A stretch of 57,956 nucleotides of DNA. It comes from Halothiobacillus sp. 35-54-62. Lineage in GTDB: Bacteria; Pseudomonadota; Gammaproteobacteria; Halothiobacillales; Halothiobacillaceae. Location: positions 1 to 57,956 of the forward strand of contig NCFS01000005.1 in NCBI GenBank assembly GCA_002281295.1, read 5' to 3'. The notes beneath the pieces are model-generated. The model was not told the origin of the DNA, made no database searches, and saw nothing but the letters and a program-made list of their open reading frames with translations. The position numbers and the translations under genes are program-made. Positions 8,139-17,391 of this stretch are shown here, in pieces (position 1 is the stretch's first letter; each line of letters begins with the position of its first letter).

Positions 8139-9056
8139 ATGAACCCGCCCTCTTTTAAACAGCGAACACTTAAGCCCAACAAAATGGGCTTAGGATTTAT
8201 CATTTTAGTGATCGCCATGCTGCTTGCCGCCATCAACTATGGCAATAACATTATATTTTTTATTAGTTTTTTACTTATTTCATTGATGGGTAATAGCGCT
8301 TGGCAAACACGGCGGCATTTAAATAGCTGCCGCTTATCCGTTTATGCCATAGCACCACGGCATGCCCCCGAAGCGGGTGTGTGGCGCATTCAAATAACAA
8401 GCGCATTACCCAACCCCGCCATCAACGCAAGCGCACTGGGCGCCGAACCGAGGGTGTGCGCCCTCTCTGCGGGCACCAGCCTAACGGTTGAGCTGCCACT
8501 CGCCCCCCTACCCCGAGGAAATTACCCCGCCCCCATCATTGTGCTTTCAACCCAATACCCAATTGGTTTATGGATCGCAAAACGCGCGTTTCATTGGCCA
8601 AACCAGCACCAATGGATTTACCCAGAACCCCGAGGCGAAGCGCCCTTTCCGCGCGCCGATTTGGCCGAAAAAAAAGCCACAGGATCCACCGCACTGTATC
8701 TAGGGGACGAGCAATTCGACCACTTGCGCAACTACACGGCGGGGGATGCATTAAATCGAATTGCCTTCAAGCAATTGGCCAAAAGCGGGCAGCTTGTTAC
8801 GCAACACTGGCAAAGCGAATTAATGCAATCAGATGAAATACACATTAATTTCAACCAGATGCCCGGCTCAATCGAAGCAAAAATTAGCCAAATCACCCAA
8901 TGGGTGCTGCAACTCTCAAACCAGCACAGGGCTTTTACGCTTAACTTACCCAATCATGCCCTTCTGCGTGGCCATGATGCGCGGCACCGGCAACAGTGCC
9001 TTGAGGCCTTAGCCCTATATTTAGCACCGCCCGCACAAAACCCAGGTGCCGCATGA
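8139..9056 (+). CDS. DUF58 domain protein
   Basis: Protein of 305 residues with two N-terminal membrane segments (about residues 17-50) and a soluble part. The DUF58 core begins around YLGDEQFDHLRNYTAGDALNRIAFKQLAKSGQL, where the D-x-R-x-Y-x-x-G-D pattern is conserved in the family. Its stop overlaps the start of the next gene (tgpA) by 4 bases, so translation is coupled. DUF58 and TgpA proteins usually occur with a MoxR AAA+ ATPase, which is absent here. The upstream region is a divergent intergenic space shared with the AI-2E gene. Molecular function is unknown; a role in envelope maturation is inferred from the partner. Confidence 0.85.
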   Translation: MNPPSFKQRTLKPNKMGLGFIILVIAMLLAAINYGNNIIFFISFLLISLMGNSAWQTRRHLNSCRLSVYAIAPRHAPEAGVWRIQITSALPNPAINASALGAEPRVCALSAGTSLTVELPLAPLPRGNYPAPIIVLSTQYPIGLWIAKRAFHWPNQHQWIYPEPRGEAPFPRADLAEKKATGSTALYLGDEQFDHLRNYTAGDALNRIAFKQLAKSGQLVTQHWQSELMQSDEIHINFNQMPGSIEAKISQITQWVLQLSNQHRAFTLNLPNHALLRGHDARHRQQCLEALALYLAPPAQNPGAA

Positions 9057-11074
9057 CCCCAGGCAGCGCCCGCCCAGCACCGAAGGCCAGCCCCCGCTTT
9101 CACCTAGATATCCCCTTGGGTTTGGTGGTGGGTTTAGCCATCTTGGCGCATCTAACCCATATGCCCGTGTGGGCGATACCACTCGTTATTGCCGGCCTTC
9201 TGTGGCGTTTTTTTCATGAATGGCGTGGTTGGCCCCGCCCGCCGCAATTTTTGCTGATCGCTCTGGGTTTTATGGCTGGCCTCGGGGTATTTTTAAGTTA
9301 TCACAGCCTTTGGGGGCGCGATGCAGGCACCGCCTTGCTCACCTTGGCTGCCCTGCTCAAACTACTGGAAACCCGAGCCCCCCGCGATCAAAACGCCTTG
9401 TTATTATTAGGTTTTTTCCTCATTACAAGCCTACTGCTATTTGATCAGGGCATGGCAACCACCCTGTTCTCACTCATGTTATTTGCCGGCCTTATTACCG
9501 CATGGATTGGAACAAGCAACCCAAGCCTTACCGCAATCAAACCACGCATTCGCGCCGCGGGCGGGTTAATGCTTGCCGGATTACCGATTGCGATCATGCT
9601 TTTTGTCTTATTTCCACGGCCACCCGGCGCGCTTTGGGGCGCCCAGCAACCCACCCTGCAACAAGCAAAAACCGGCCTTTCCGATAGCCTAACCGCCGGC
9701 GAATTTGAGCAACTTGCCACCGATGATACGCCCGCATTTCGGGTGAGTTTTCAAGGCAGCGTCATTCCCCCTAGCGCGCGCTATTGGCGGGTTCTGGTCA
9801 TGAGCCAGGAAATCAACGGCACTTGGCATGCCAAAATACCCCCAAATTTCGATGCGATCACCGCGCCCGATTTATTCCCCACCCTTAATAATGAGGTGAC
9901 TTACACCATCACCCTTGAGCCGTCAGAACGCCGATGGATGCCCTCGTTAGCGGTGCCCATTGCCTTGCCACCCAACACGGTTTTAAGCGACACCGCGAGC
10001 TTATTTTCAAGCCGCCCCTTAACGGATCGAACCCGCTACACCGTAACATCCGCCACGCGCTATCGGCTTGATCCTAACCACTTGTCGCGCGCGGAACGAA
10101 TCGAAAATCTAGCCCTGCCAAATGATGACCCCAAGCTCAAACACTTAGCCCAGCAATGGCAAGGCCTGCCCGCGCTGGAAATTCGCGATCGCATCCTAAG
10201 CTACTTTCACACCGAGGGCTTCAGCTACACCCTAAGGCCCGGCAAGTTAACCGGAGAAAACCGCATGGATGCGTTTTTGTTTCAAACAAAAAAAGGCTAT
10301 TGCGAACATTACGCCAGCGCCTTTACCTTATTAATGCGGGCGGCGGGCGTTCCGGCGCGCATCGTTACCGGCTACCAAGGCGGCGAAGAGATTGCAGATT
10401 ACCTCTTGGTGCGGCAAGCCGATGCCCATGCCTGGAGTGAAATTTGGGTAGAAGGCCAAGGCTGGATTCAAGTTGACCCCACCACGGCGGTAGCGCCTGA
10501 GCGAATTGATACCGGCTTTGCTAACGCCGCCACGCAAGACCCAACCCTACCGAACAGCTTGCGTGGAAACGCGGGCTTCGCAGGGCAATGGGCCCAGCTG
10601 AATGATCGGCTTGAAAATGGCTGGAACCAATACATCCTCGGGTACAGCGGCAGCACGCAAATCGATTTTCTTCAAAACCTTGGGCTTAAAAATCTAAATT
10701 TAGGCGCACAACTGGTTTTAAGCCTCATCGCGACCCTGCTCACTTGGGCCGGCGTATTCTTAATTTGGAGAAAATTAAGCCAAGCCACCCACCCAATGCC
10801 GCCCGCAGAAAAAGCCTGGCAGCCCATTGAGCGGGCTTTGCAGCGCTTAAACGTTCCGCGCCAAGCCGGTGAAACCCTCGCGGCTTATATCGAGCGCGCC
10901 GCCACAGCCTTTCCCGCGCACCGCACCCAGCTAATGCAAGCACACACGCTTTTTAGCCAATGGTTTTTTGCCGAGCATTTTGGCAAAAAAAGCCAAGCGC
11001 TCGCCAAAATCAAGGCAAAAAACCTAGCACGGCAGCTCCACTGGCTGTATTGGCGCAAAAAACTGACCCGATGA
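9053..11074 (+). CDS. tgpA: TgpA-type membrane transglutaminase-like protein (DUF3488)
   Basis: Protein of 673 residues. About six N-terminal membrane segments span residues 20-190, followed by a periplasmic region holding the transglutaminase core, a further membrane segment near 545-565 and a cytoplasmic tail with DUF4129-like character. The catalytic triad is visible as C417 in KGYCEHYASAF, H459 in DAHAWSEIW and D475 in QVDPT. Pseudomonas TgpA is essential and has periplasmic transglutaminase activity; the in vivo substrate is unclear. The gene overlaps the DUF58 gene by 4 bases. All active-site residues are intact. Confidence 0.88.
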   Translation: MTPGSARPAPKASPRFHLDIPLGLVVGLAILAHLTHMPVWAIPLVIAGLLWRFFHEWRGWPRPPQFLLIALGFMAGLGVFLSYHSLWGRDAGTALLTLAALLKLLETRAPRDQNALLLLGFFLITSLLLFDQGMATTLFSLMLFAGLITAWIGTSNPSLTAIKPRIRAAGGLMLAGLPIAIMLFVLFPRPPGALWGAQQPTLQQAKTGLSDSLTAGEFEQLATDDTPAFRVSFQGSVIPPSARYWRVLVMSQEINGTWHAKIPPNFDAITAPDLFPTLNNEVTYTITLEPSERRWMPSLAVPIALPPNTVLSDTASLFSSRPLTDRTRYTVTSATRYRLDPNHLSRAERIENLALPNDDPKLKHLAQQWQGLPALEIRDRILSYFHTEGFSYTLRPGKLTGENRMDAFLFQTKKGYCEHYASAFTLLMRAAGVPARIVTGYQGGEEIADYLLVRQADAHAWSEIWVEGQGWIQVDPTTAVAPERIDTGFANAATQDPTLPNSLRGNAGFAGQWAQLNDRLENGWNQYILGYSGSTQIDFLQNLGLKNLNLGAQLVLSLIATLLTWAGVFLIWRKLSQATHPMPPAEKAWQPIERALQRLNVPRQAGETLAAYIERAATAFPAHRTQLMQAHTLFSQWFFAEHFGKKSQALAKIKAKNLARQLHWLYWRKKLTR

Positions 11075-11160
11075 ATGCGCCCCAATCAAAGCGATTGATT
11101 AGGCCGCACCCAAAACCAGCAACGCATTTGAGGGCGCCAGATAAATTAGCCGATCCCCGC

Positions 11161-11547
11161 TTACAGCGAGCGGGGAATTTGTGATGAGTGATGTTGTAAA
11201 ATCGGGCTCTCTAATTTCAAATCAACCACATAGCTAAACCTTGCCTCGAAGTTTAATAGCTCATCGTCTACCGAAAAACGCCACAAATATAAACCGCTTA
11301 ACGCATACACCTCGTCTTGCACACGGATAACATTCACGGTTTTATCATGCAAACTCAAACCCAAGCCGGGCTTTTGCGTAAGCGTTTTAAAGTAATCGGC
11401 AATCTGCTCGGTTGTCTTGCGGCTGCGGCCTGAAAACGTGGGGATCAATACCGCCCGCGCATCGTACAGGCCAATCAACAAAGCCGAATTATGGGTATTT
11501 ACGCCCTCGGCAAACGCATCAATCACATCGGTTGGCTCGGTAATCAT
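11161..11547 (-). CDS. SnoaL/CaMKII-association-like protein (NTF2-fold)
   Basis: Small protein of 128 residues with the cone-shaped NTF2-like fold pattern. The N-terminal helix is DVIDAFAEGVNTHNSALLIGLY, strands carry AVLIPTFSG and VYALSGLYLWRFS, and the end is ILQHHSSQIP, the HHSS-x-P ending typical of DUF4440/SgcJ and CaMKII-association-domain proteins. No catalytic residue can be assigned. The gene stands alone, convergent with tgpA, with a CCTAAATAAAGAGAACC-type leader that gives a plausible AGAGAA ribosome site. The family assignment is reasonable; substrate and role are unknown. Confidence 0.7.
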   Translation of the reverse strand: MITEPTDVIDAFAEGVNTHNSALLIGLYDARAVLIPTFSGRSRKTTEQIADYFKTLTQKPGLGLSLHDKTVNVIRVQDEVYALSGLYLWRFSVDDELLNFEARFSYVVDLKLESPILQHHSSQIPRSL

Positions 11548-11819
11548 AGGTTCTCTTTATTTAGGTGAATGAATTTTTAGAAAATTCAACGCGCACTTTA
11601 ACAAAAGAACGGCAACAACGCGGGCACTTAATTGCTGCTCATCACGGAGGCCACCGGTAACGATAAAGTGGTATTTTGAAAAAAACCTGATGAATGCTTG
11701 CCGCGCATTGCGCAAATGCTTGTACGAATTTGTGCTTGATGAGCAAAATCCGTTTTACCCGAACCGATAAACCCATCAACTGGTTAAATAACTTAAATAC
11801 AGCCTAAAGCCTAAGGAGC

Positions 11820-12038
11820 CTATTCACCAGCGGCAATCTCTACATTGCTGATTTTAACAACAATAAAACGGGCAATGGCCGTGATCGTTTGCTTTTGTAT
11901 CAGATGCCGCCGACGAATCTCGTAAATCATGTCCCTATAAAACACGCCAGATACCCCGCCAGATACCCCGCCTGATACCCCGCCTGATACCCCGCCAAAT
12001 ACCCCGCCAGATACCCCGGAACAAAACGCCGGATGATA
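11820..12038 (-). pseudogene. Possible C-terminal remnant with GGVS repeats
   Basis: A minus-strand frame of 72 codons with no upstream start reads the tandem repeat as GVSGGVFGGVSGGVSGG and continues into MIYEIRRRHLIQKQTITAIA before a stop. Glycine-valine-serine repeats of this kind occur in linkers of Fic-type and AlbA/RecG-like regulatory proteins, and the following stretch could be the start of a small helix-turn-helix. That comparison is from memory and weak. The frame is closed upstream by TAA, so at most a fragment remains. Confidence 0.25.
11946..12017 (+). repeat. 12-bp tandem repeat, six units
   Basis: Six consecutive 12-bp units with consensus GCCAGATACCCC. Units 3 and 4 carry a T (GCCTGATACCCC) and unit 5 has AA (GCCAAATACCCC). 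A 12-bp period keeps any reading frame: plus-strand frames give QIPR-type or DTPP-type repeats and the minus strand gives GGVS. There are no spacers, so it is not a CRISPR. Confidence 0.9.
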
Positions 12039-12242
12039 TTACCTACTGGGATGGAACCTATTGGACGCTGTTTCCACCCCTAATCGGGACCGTTTTGCAC
12101 GCTGTTGACATCGATCTGGATTCAAAAGGCGCGCCCTGGCAGCCGGTGCACGGCCTGATTTCAATTCGGCGGCTTATTTTTCAACACTGGCGCCTCTATG
12201 ACCGAACACCCGCTTATATCGCGGCTAAAAACTGCCGCATAG

Positions 12243-12280
12243 AAAAAGCCCCTGATTAAAATTATTATTAATCAAGGGCT
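12243..12280 (-). terminator. Terminator of the initiator tRNA gene
   Basis: Downstream of the tRNA on the minus strand, a 13-bp stem (AGCCCTTGATTAA with TTAATCAGGGGCT, one non-Watson-Crick pair) with an AT-rich loop leads into TTTTT. Confidence 0.8.
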
Positions 12281-12286
12281 TAAGGT

Positions 12287-12363
<77 letters not shown>

Positions 12364-12379
12364 TCAGTAGGAGGGGCAT

Positions 12380-12405
12380 ATTATAGAGTTTTCAGGCTGT
12401 GTCAA
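12380..12405 (-). promoter_or_regulatory. Sigma-70 promoter elements for tRNA-fMet
   Basis: On the minus strand a perfect TTGACA and a perfect TATAAT lie 17 bases upstream of the tRNA 5' end. The spacer is only 14 bp, short of the usual 16-18. A discriminator CCCC-rich stretch follows. The two consensus hexamers at the right place make a promoter likely, but the spacing is odd. Confidence 0.5.
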
Positions 12406-12438
12406 TGGCAATGTTCGATTATTCTTAATATCGGGTGT

Positions 12439-13827
12439 TTAATGGGCGGCTAGACTAGCGTGCGGATCGGGCAAGCCTTCGGCAACCACTTTATTGCGCC
12501 CCGTTGCTTTGGCCATGTACAGGCGCTGATCCGCTTGAGCGACTAAATCCTCAGCCGTTGTTATCAAGCCCTGGCCTGAGGTAGCGGCTATGCCAATGCT
12601 GGATGTGACATTAAGCGCTTGATCACCGACCCGAACGATGGATTGGCTAATAGCAAAACGGATGCGCTCGGCGACCTCTTTTGCATCGTGCAAACTGGCA
12701 CCGGGTAAAACAATCACAAATTCCTCACCGCCATAGCGCAGCAACACATCGCCTTCACGCAGAATTTCTCGACAAATATTGGCTGACTGAATCAGCACTT
12801 TGTCACCACTTAGGTGCCCATAGGTATCGTTGATTCTTTTAAAATGATCTAGATCAAGCAACAAGATAGCCAATGAACTTCGATTACGTTCGGCTCGATT
12901 AAGCTCTTCCTCAAAGCGTTTAAAGCCAAAGCGGCGGTTATAGATACCCGTGAGCGGATCTAAAGCGGCAACGCGCTGAAGATCATCGTGCAGAAGTGCA
13001 TTATTTAATGCCAAACCTAAGCCTTGCATCATCAAGGGTAATACACGCGGCACATCTTCTGCGAACGCCTGAGCCGATGCGAGGATGACCCAGCCCAGCA
13101 CCAAGCCGTGATTTTTAATGGGTGTTAATAACACATCTGCGGGTACGAATTGGGTGAGCACGGCATCCACCATCATGCCGGGCGGGAGCGTAATGCGGTT
13201 TTGAATTGTTTGATCTTGGTTGGCGATAAACGCTTGGCTTTCTAGAATTTTTTCAGGGTGGTTCAACCCTCGAGAGGCGAGGACTGTCCAATCGCCTTGG
13301 CGCTCCAGCACAATAGCACCACCCTGCGCGCGGGCATTGGCTTGTAACATGGACAGCGCCTGATCGCCCAACTCGTGTAAATCTAATTTACTAGAAAGGG
13401 TTTTGGTAAAATCGCGAATTTGCGCTTCGATGCGATGAGCCTCGTGCAAGGCGTACAGTAACGCATTGTAGCTATGCGCTACGGCGCCTAACTCATCCTC
13501 GTCGCGTTCATCTAAACGGCACATCGCAGGGTCACACGATGACCAATCTCCACTAAAGGTGGCTTGTTGCATGGCACCGCGAACGTGCTGCATGCCCGTT
13601 GCCAACTTTTTGAGCCGTGGGCGAACAATCCCGCTGGCAAGCGCAAAATTAAGCCAGCCAACAACAAACCCTGAAATAAGGGTGGCCGCAATAAAGGTAG
13701 GCGCTAAGGCGGTGGCCTTTGGTACGCCAAAGCCCATAACAAACAGAGGGAATGCCGCCCCCACAACCAAACCCATACTCACCATACCCAATGCGAGGGC
13801 ACGAAAAACATGTTTAGAAATCTGCAT
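12439..13827 (-). CDS. Membrane diguanylate cyclase (HAMP-like, GAF-like, GGDEF)
   Basis: Protein of 462 residues predicted to make cyclic di-GMP. Two N-terminal membrane segments (about residues 10-32 and 40-65) enclose almost no periplasmic loop. A HAMP-like stretch follows to about 125, then a GAF-like sensor region (about 145-285). The C-terminal GGDEF domain has the active loop GGEEF at 366-370 and an inhibitory site REGD at 357-360, exactly five residues before it. It should therefore be active and feedback-inhibited. It is a single gene; its short divergence from galE shows no shared control. Confidence 0.9.
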   Translation of the reverse strand: MQISKHVFRALALGMVSMGLVVGAAFPLFVMGFGVPKATALAPTFIAATLISGFVVGWLNFALASGIVRPRLKKLATGMQHVRGAMQQATFSGDWSSCDPAMCRLDERDEDELGAVAHSYNALLYALHEAHRIEAQIRDFTKTLSSKLDLHELGDQALSMLQANARAQGGAIVLERQGDWTVLASRGLNHPEKILESQAFIANQDQTIQNRITLPPGMMVDAVLTQFVPADVLLTPIKNHGLVLGWVILASAQAFAEDVPRVLPLMMQGLGLALNNALLHDDLQRVAALDPLTGIYNRRFGFKRFEEELNRAERNRSSLAILLLDLDHFKRINDTYGHLSGDKVLIQSANICREILREGDVLLRYGGEEFVIVLPGASLHDAKEVAERIRFAISQSIVRVGDQALNVTSSIGIAATSGQGLITTAEDLVAQADQRLYMAKATGRNKVVAEGLPDPHASLAAH

Positions 13828-13977
13828 CCTGCACTCTTTAAATGGTCGCGTTTAATTCACTTTGACGGTGTAAGACCATCAACCCTGTGACAACAATATT
13901 ACATGCGCTGCGATTTGACGTTGCCCAAAGAATTTTTTGGGCGCATTAACGACTCAGCCCGCTAAAAAAGCACAAAG

Positions 13978-14952
13978 TTAAGTGCTGGACTTAACCCATT
14001 GCCACGCATCGGCAATTATGAGTTCGAGCGCTCGGTGGCTAGGCTGCCAACCCAAATGCTGTTCGGCGGCACGCGCATCGGCAATTAATCGTGCGGGATC
14101 GCCGGTGCGACGCGGCGCGTACTCGATAAGGATGGGCTGCCCTGTAACGGCTTCTGCCGTTTTAATCACATCGCGTACGGAAAAACCATCGCCATTACCT
14201 AAATTAAACCGCTGACTTTGGTTTGTGCGCACCAGCCACGCCAGCGCGCGCAGGTGCGCATCGCAGAGATCTTGTACGTGGATGTAATCACGCACGCAGC
14301 TGCCATCGGCCGTTGGGTAATCGGTACCAAATACTTGAATGGCGGCTCGCCGCCCCGCCGCGACCTGTAACACCAGCGGGATTAAATGGGTTTCAGGCTC
14401 ATGCCGCTCACCCAATTCCCCCTCTGGATCTGCCCCCGCCGCATTAAAATAACGCAAACATACCGATTTTAAACCGTAGGCTTGGTCATAATCTTCAAGC
14501 AGTTGTTCAACCATCAATTTGCTACGGCCATACGGGTTGATGGGATTTTGGGGATGGGATTCGTCTATTCGTTCGCACTGCGGCTCGCCAAAGGTGGCGG
14601 CGGTGGATGAAAAAATAAAATGCCGTATGTGATGGCGAACCATGGCATCCAGCAAATTAAGCGTATGGCTCACATTATTTTGGTAATACTTGGCCGGATG
14701 CCGCACCGATTCCCCCACCAGGCTAAACGCGGCGAAATGCATCACCGCATCGAACGGCTGTGCTTGAAATAATTCGTCCAGCAAAGCTGTATCAGCCATA
14801 TCGCCGATAATGAGCCTGCCGTATTTGACGGCATCGGCATGGCCTGTTGAGAGGTTATCCAGCGTGGTCACGTTATGCCCTGCTCGCGCGAGGTATTTCA
14901 CCATGTGCGAACCGATATACCCTGCTCCGCCCACCACAAGAATATTCAGCAT
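13978..14952 (-). CDS. galE: UDP-glucose 4-epimerase GalE
   Basis: Interconverts UDP-glucose and UDP-galactose with bound NAD. The SDR-fold nucleotide motif GGAGYIGSH is at residues 8-16, FSSTAATFGEP near 114-124 carries the catalytic serine/threonine, and YGRSKLMVE near 141-149 holds the Y-x3-K pair. FNLGNGDGFSV near 245 is a family motif. Its length of 324 residues is normal. It starts only 6 bases after the decarboxylase stop, so the two are probably one transcript. A short AGCAC/GTGCT hairpin with a T run at the stop codon may end the message, weakly supported. Confidence 0.95.
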   Translation of the reverse strand: MLNILVVGGAGYIGSHMVKYLARAGHNVTTLDNLSTGHADAVKYGRLIIGDMADTALLDELFQAQPFDAVMHFAAFSLVGESVRHPAKYYQNNVSHTLNLLDAMVRHHIRHFIFSSTAATFGEPQCERIDESHPQNPINPYGRSKLMVEQLLEDYDQAYGLKSVCLRYFNAAGADPEGELGERHEPETHLIPLVLQVAAGRRAAIQVFGTDYPTADGSCVRDYIHVQDLCDAHLRALAWLVRTNQSQRFNLGNGDGFSVRDVIKTAEAVTGQPILIEYAPRRTGDPARLIADARAAEQHLGWQPSHRALELIIADAWQWVKSST

Positions 14953-14958
14953 AGGGGG

Positions 14959-17220
14959 TTAATCATCGCGCACACAATCCACAAAGTAGGCTTTGCCAAA
15001 CTCGGTTTCCTCGGCTATTAGGCCGTGCACATCCGTTTCAAAACCGGGCAGTTGCTTATTAAAATCGCGGGCGAACTTTAAGTAATCCACAATAATTTTA
15101 TTGAATCGCTCGCCCGGAATAAGCAAAGGGATACCCGGGGGATAAGGGGTCACCAAAGAGGCGGTAATTCGCCCTTCGAGCGCATCAATGGGTACCCGAT
15201 CGATTTGTTTGCGCGCCATTTTTGCCCAGGCATCGGCGGGGCGCATGGCCGGTTCCATTTGCGATAGGTACATTTCGGTTGTTAAACGCGCTACATCTTT
15301 TTGCTTATATAAATTATGTAGTTGCAGGCATAAATCGCGCAAACCCATCCGCTCGTACCGGGGGTGCTTGGCAACAAAATCCGGCAAGATGCGCCACAAA
15401 GGCTGGTTTTTAGTGTATTCATCCTTGAACTGCTGTAAGGCTGTAAGCAAGGTATTCCAGCGGCCTTTGGTAATGCCAATCGTGAACATAATAAAAAAGC
15501 TATACAGCCCGGTTTTCTCCACCACAACGCCATGCTCGGCGAGGTATTTGGTGACGATGGACGCGGGAATACCGGTTTCGTCAAAATCTCCGTTTAAGTT
15601 CAGACCGGGGGTGATTAGGGTGGCTTTGATTGGATCGAGCATGTTGAATCGATCGGTCATGCGCTCAAAGCCGTGCCAGCTATCATCGGCGCAGACCATC
15701 CAATCTTCCCGCGAGCCGATACCCTCTTCGGCTAAATGCTCAGGCCCCCACACTTTAAACCACCAATCATCGCCATATTCGGCATCCACTTGGCGCATGG
15801 CCCGGCGAAAATCCAAGGCTTCTAAAATAGATTCTTCAACCAGCGCGGTGCCGCCCGGGGGTTCCATCATGGCAGCCGCCACATCGCAAGAGGCAATAAT
15901 GGCGTACTGCGGTGAGGTCGATGAGTGCATTAAATAGGCTTCATTAAATACATCGCGATCAAAGAGATGCTGCTCGCTATCTTGCACCAACACTTGCGAG
16001 GCTTGCGACAGACCCGCCAGCATTTTGTGGGTGGATTGGGTGGAGTAAATAACCGATTTTTCGCAGCGCGGCCGATCCGCGCCAATAGCGTGGTAATCCC
16101 CATAAAAATCGTGAAAGGCGGCATGCGGTAGCCACGCTTCATCAAAATGCAGGTTTTCAACGTAGCCATCCAGCTCGTTTTTAATTTCCTCGACGTTATA
16201 AATAATGCCATCGTAGGTGGATTGCGTAATGGTGAGAATGCGGGGCGTTTTATCCTCGGCCTTTGAGGCGAACGGGTGCGCTGCAATTTTTGCCCGAATG
16301 GTTTCAACCCTAAATTCACTTTGCGGAATGGGACCAATAATGCCGTAATGATTGCGGGTCGGCATTAAAAAGACGGGAATGGCGCCGGTGAGAATAATTG
16401 AATGCAAAATTGATTTATGACAATTGCGATCCACCACCACGATGTCGCCAGGCGCCACGTTTGAGTTCCACACCATGCGATTACTGGTTGACGTGCCATT
16501 GGTCACAAAAAACAGGTGATCGGCATTGAAAATGCGCGCCGCATTGCGCTCAGATGCCGCCACAGGGCCGGTGTGATCGAGTAGTTGCCCCAATTCATCC
16601 ACCGCATTGCACACATCGGCGCGCAATAAATTTTCACCAAAAAACTGGTGGAACATTTGCCCGACCGGGCTTTTTAAAAATGCAACGCCGCCCGAATGCC
16701 CGGGGCAATGCCAAGAATAGGAACCATCGGCCGCATAGCCGGTAAGCGCGCGGAAAAATGGCGGCGCCACCGAGTTTAAATACGCCCGTGCTTCCCGCAA
16801 TACATGCCGCGCGACAAATTCAGGCGTGTCTTCAAACATATGAATAAAGCCATGCAGCTCTTTTAACACCTCGTTCGGCAAGTGGCGGCTGGTGCGGGTT
16901 TCGCCATAAAGAAAAATGGGAATATCGGCATTGCGAAACCGAATTTCTCGAATAAATTTACGCAGCTGGGCTATAACGGGCAGCTCTTTGGTTTTATCTT
17001 CATCTAAGGTGCTGAACTCTTCATCATCGATCGAAATAATGAACGCCGACACGCGGCTTTGCTGTTGGGCAAACGAGGATAAATCGACATAGCTTGTGAC
17101 ACCGAGCACTTCTTCTCCTTCGGCACGAATTGCATCGGCCAGCGCACGAACGCCTAAGCCTGAGGCATTTTCTGAACGAAAATCTTCATCAATGATGACG
17201 ACGGGAAAGCGAAATAACAT
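14959..17220 (-). CDS. Arg/Lys/Orn decarboxylase, fold type I PLP enzyme
   Basis: Protein of 753 residues that decarboxylates a basic amino acid to a polyamine precursor. An N-terminal response-regulator-like wing domain (VVIIDEDF...GVRALADAIRAEG, residues 7-130) precedes the large PLP domain. FVTNGTSTSNRMVW and SILHSIILTGAIPVFL are family signatures, and STHKMLAGLSQASQ carries the PLP lysine K399. The size matches the inducible and Pseudomonas-type decarboxylases. I cannot choose between arginine, lysine and ornithine from sequence alone. I chose MLFRFPVVIID as start because 16 upstream residues do not align with the family. galE follows directly. Confidence 0.88.
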   Translation of the reverse strand: MLFRFPVVIIDEDFRSENASGLGVRALADAIRAEGEEVLGVTSYVDLSSFAQQQSRVSAFIISIDDEEFSTLDEDKTKELPVIAQLRKFIREIRFRNADIPIFLYGETRTSRHLPNEVLKELHGFIHMFEDTPEFVARHVLREARAYLNSVAPPFFRALTGYAADGSYSWHCPGHSGGVAFLKSPVGQMFHQFFGENLLRADVCNAVDELGQLLDHTGPVAASERNAARIFNADHLFFVTNGTSTSNRMVWNSNVAPGDIVVVDRNCHKSILHSIILTGAIPVFLMPTRNHYGIIGPIPQSEFRVETIRAKIAAHPFASKAEDKTPRILTITQSTYDGIIYNVEEIKNELDGYVENLHFDEAWLPHAAFHDFYGDYHAIGADRPRCEKSVIYSTQSTHKMLAGLSQASQVLVQDSEQHLFDRDVFNEAYLMHSSTSPQYAIIASCDVAAAMMEPPGGTALVEESILEALDFRRAMRQVDAEYGDDWWFKVWGPEHLAEEGIGSREDWMVCADDSWHGFERMTDRFNMLDPIKATLITPGLNLNGDFDETGIPASIVTKYLAEHGVVVEKTGLYSFFIMFTIGITKGRWNTLLTALQQFKDEYTKNQPLWRILPDFVAKHPRYERMGLRDLCLQLHNLYKQKDVARLTTEMYLSQMEPAMRPADAWAKMARKQIDRVPIDALEGRITASLVTPYPPGIPLLIPGERFNKIIVDYLKFARDFNKQLPGFETDVHGLIAEETEFGKAYFVDCVRDD

Positions 17221-17249
17221 AGGATGAGCCCTGTGCCGAAGTGAACAAA

Positions 17250-17289
17250 CAAAAAAAGCCCCCTTCACAAACCTGGGCGTGAAGGGGCT
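17250..17289 (-). terminator. Rho-independent terminator downstream of greB
   Basis: On the minus strand AGCCCCTTCAC pairs with GTGAAGGGGGCT across a ten-base loop and runs into TTTTTTT. It separates the DHH-greB unit from the decarboxylase-galE unit. Confidence 0.9.
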
Positions 17290-17391
17290 CGCTGGTGTAA
17301 TGGCGCGTTATTCTAACGCAGCCTGTTGGGCATTTTGCGCGTTTTGCATGACGTTTTGTTGAAGTGGTATTAAACACATCGTGCGCACAAC

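Larger units (their letters stand above)
11548..12240. other. Gene-poor, apparently decayed stretch
   Basis: About 700 bases lie between the SnoaL-like gene and the initiator tRNA with no intact gene. The left 270 bases show nothing I recognise. The middle holds a 12-bp tandem repeat and a short open minus-strand frame (listed separately). The right part has an open plus-strand frame with no start codon from about 11885 to 12259, including DDITYWDGTYWTLF and GLISIRRLIFQHWRLY. Its amino-acid composition is protein-like but I recognise no family. The region looks like gene remnants beside a tRNA. Confidence 0.55.

Noticed and set aside
11946-12017. Short regularly spaced repeats as a CRISPR array
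   Set aside because: Units are 12 bp and directly adjacent with no spacers; there are no cas genes nearby.
13923-13942. GCCCAAA/TTTGGGC hairpin as a terminator between galE and the cyclase gene
   Set aside because: No T run follows the stem in either direction.
15188-15937. Plus-strand open frame opposite the amino acid decarboxylase
   Set aside because: The minus-strand gene has full family motifs and a PLP lysine; the plus frame has none.
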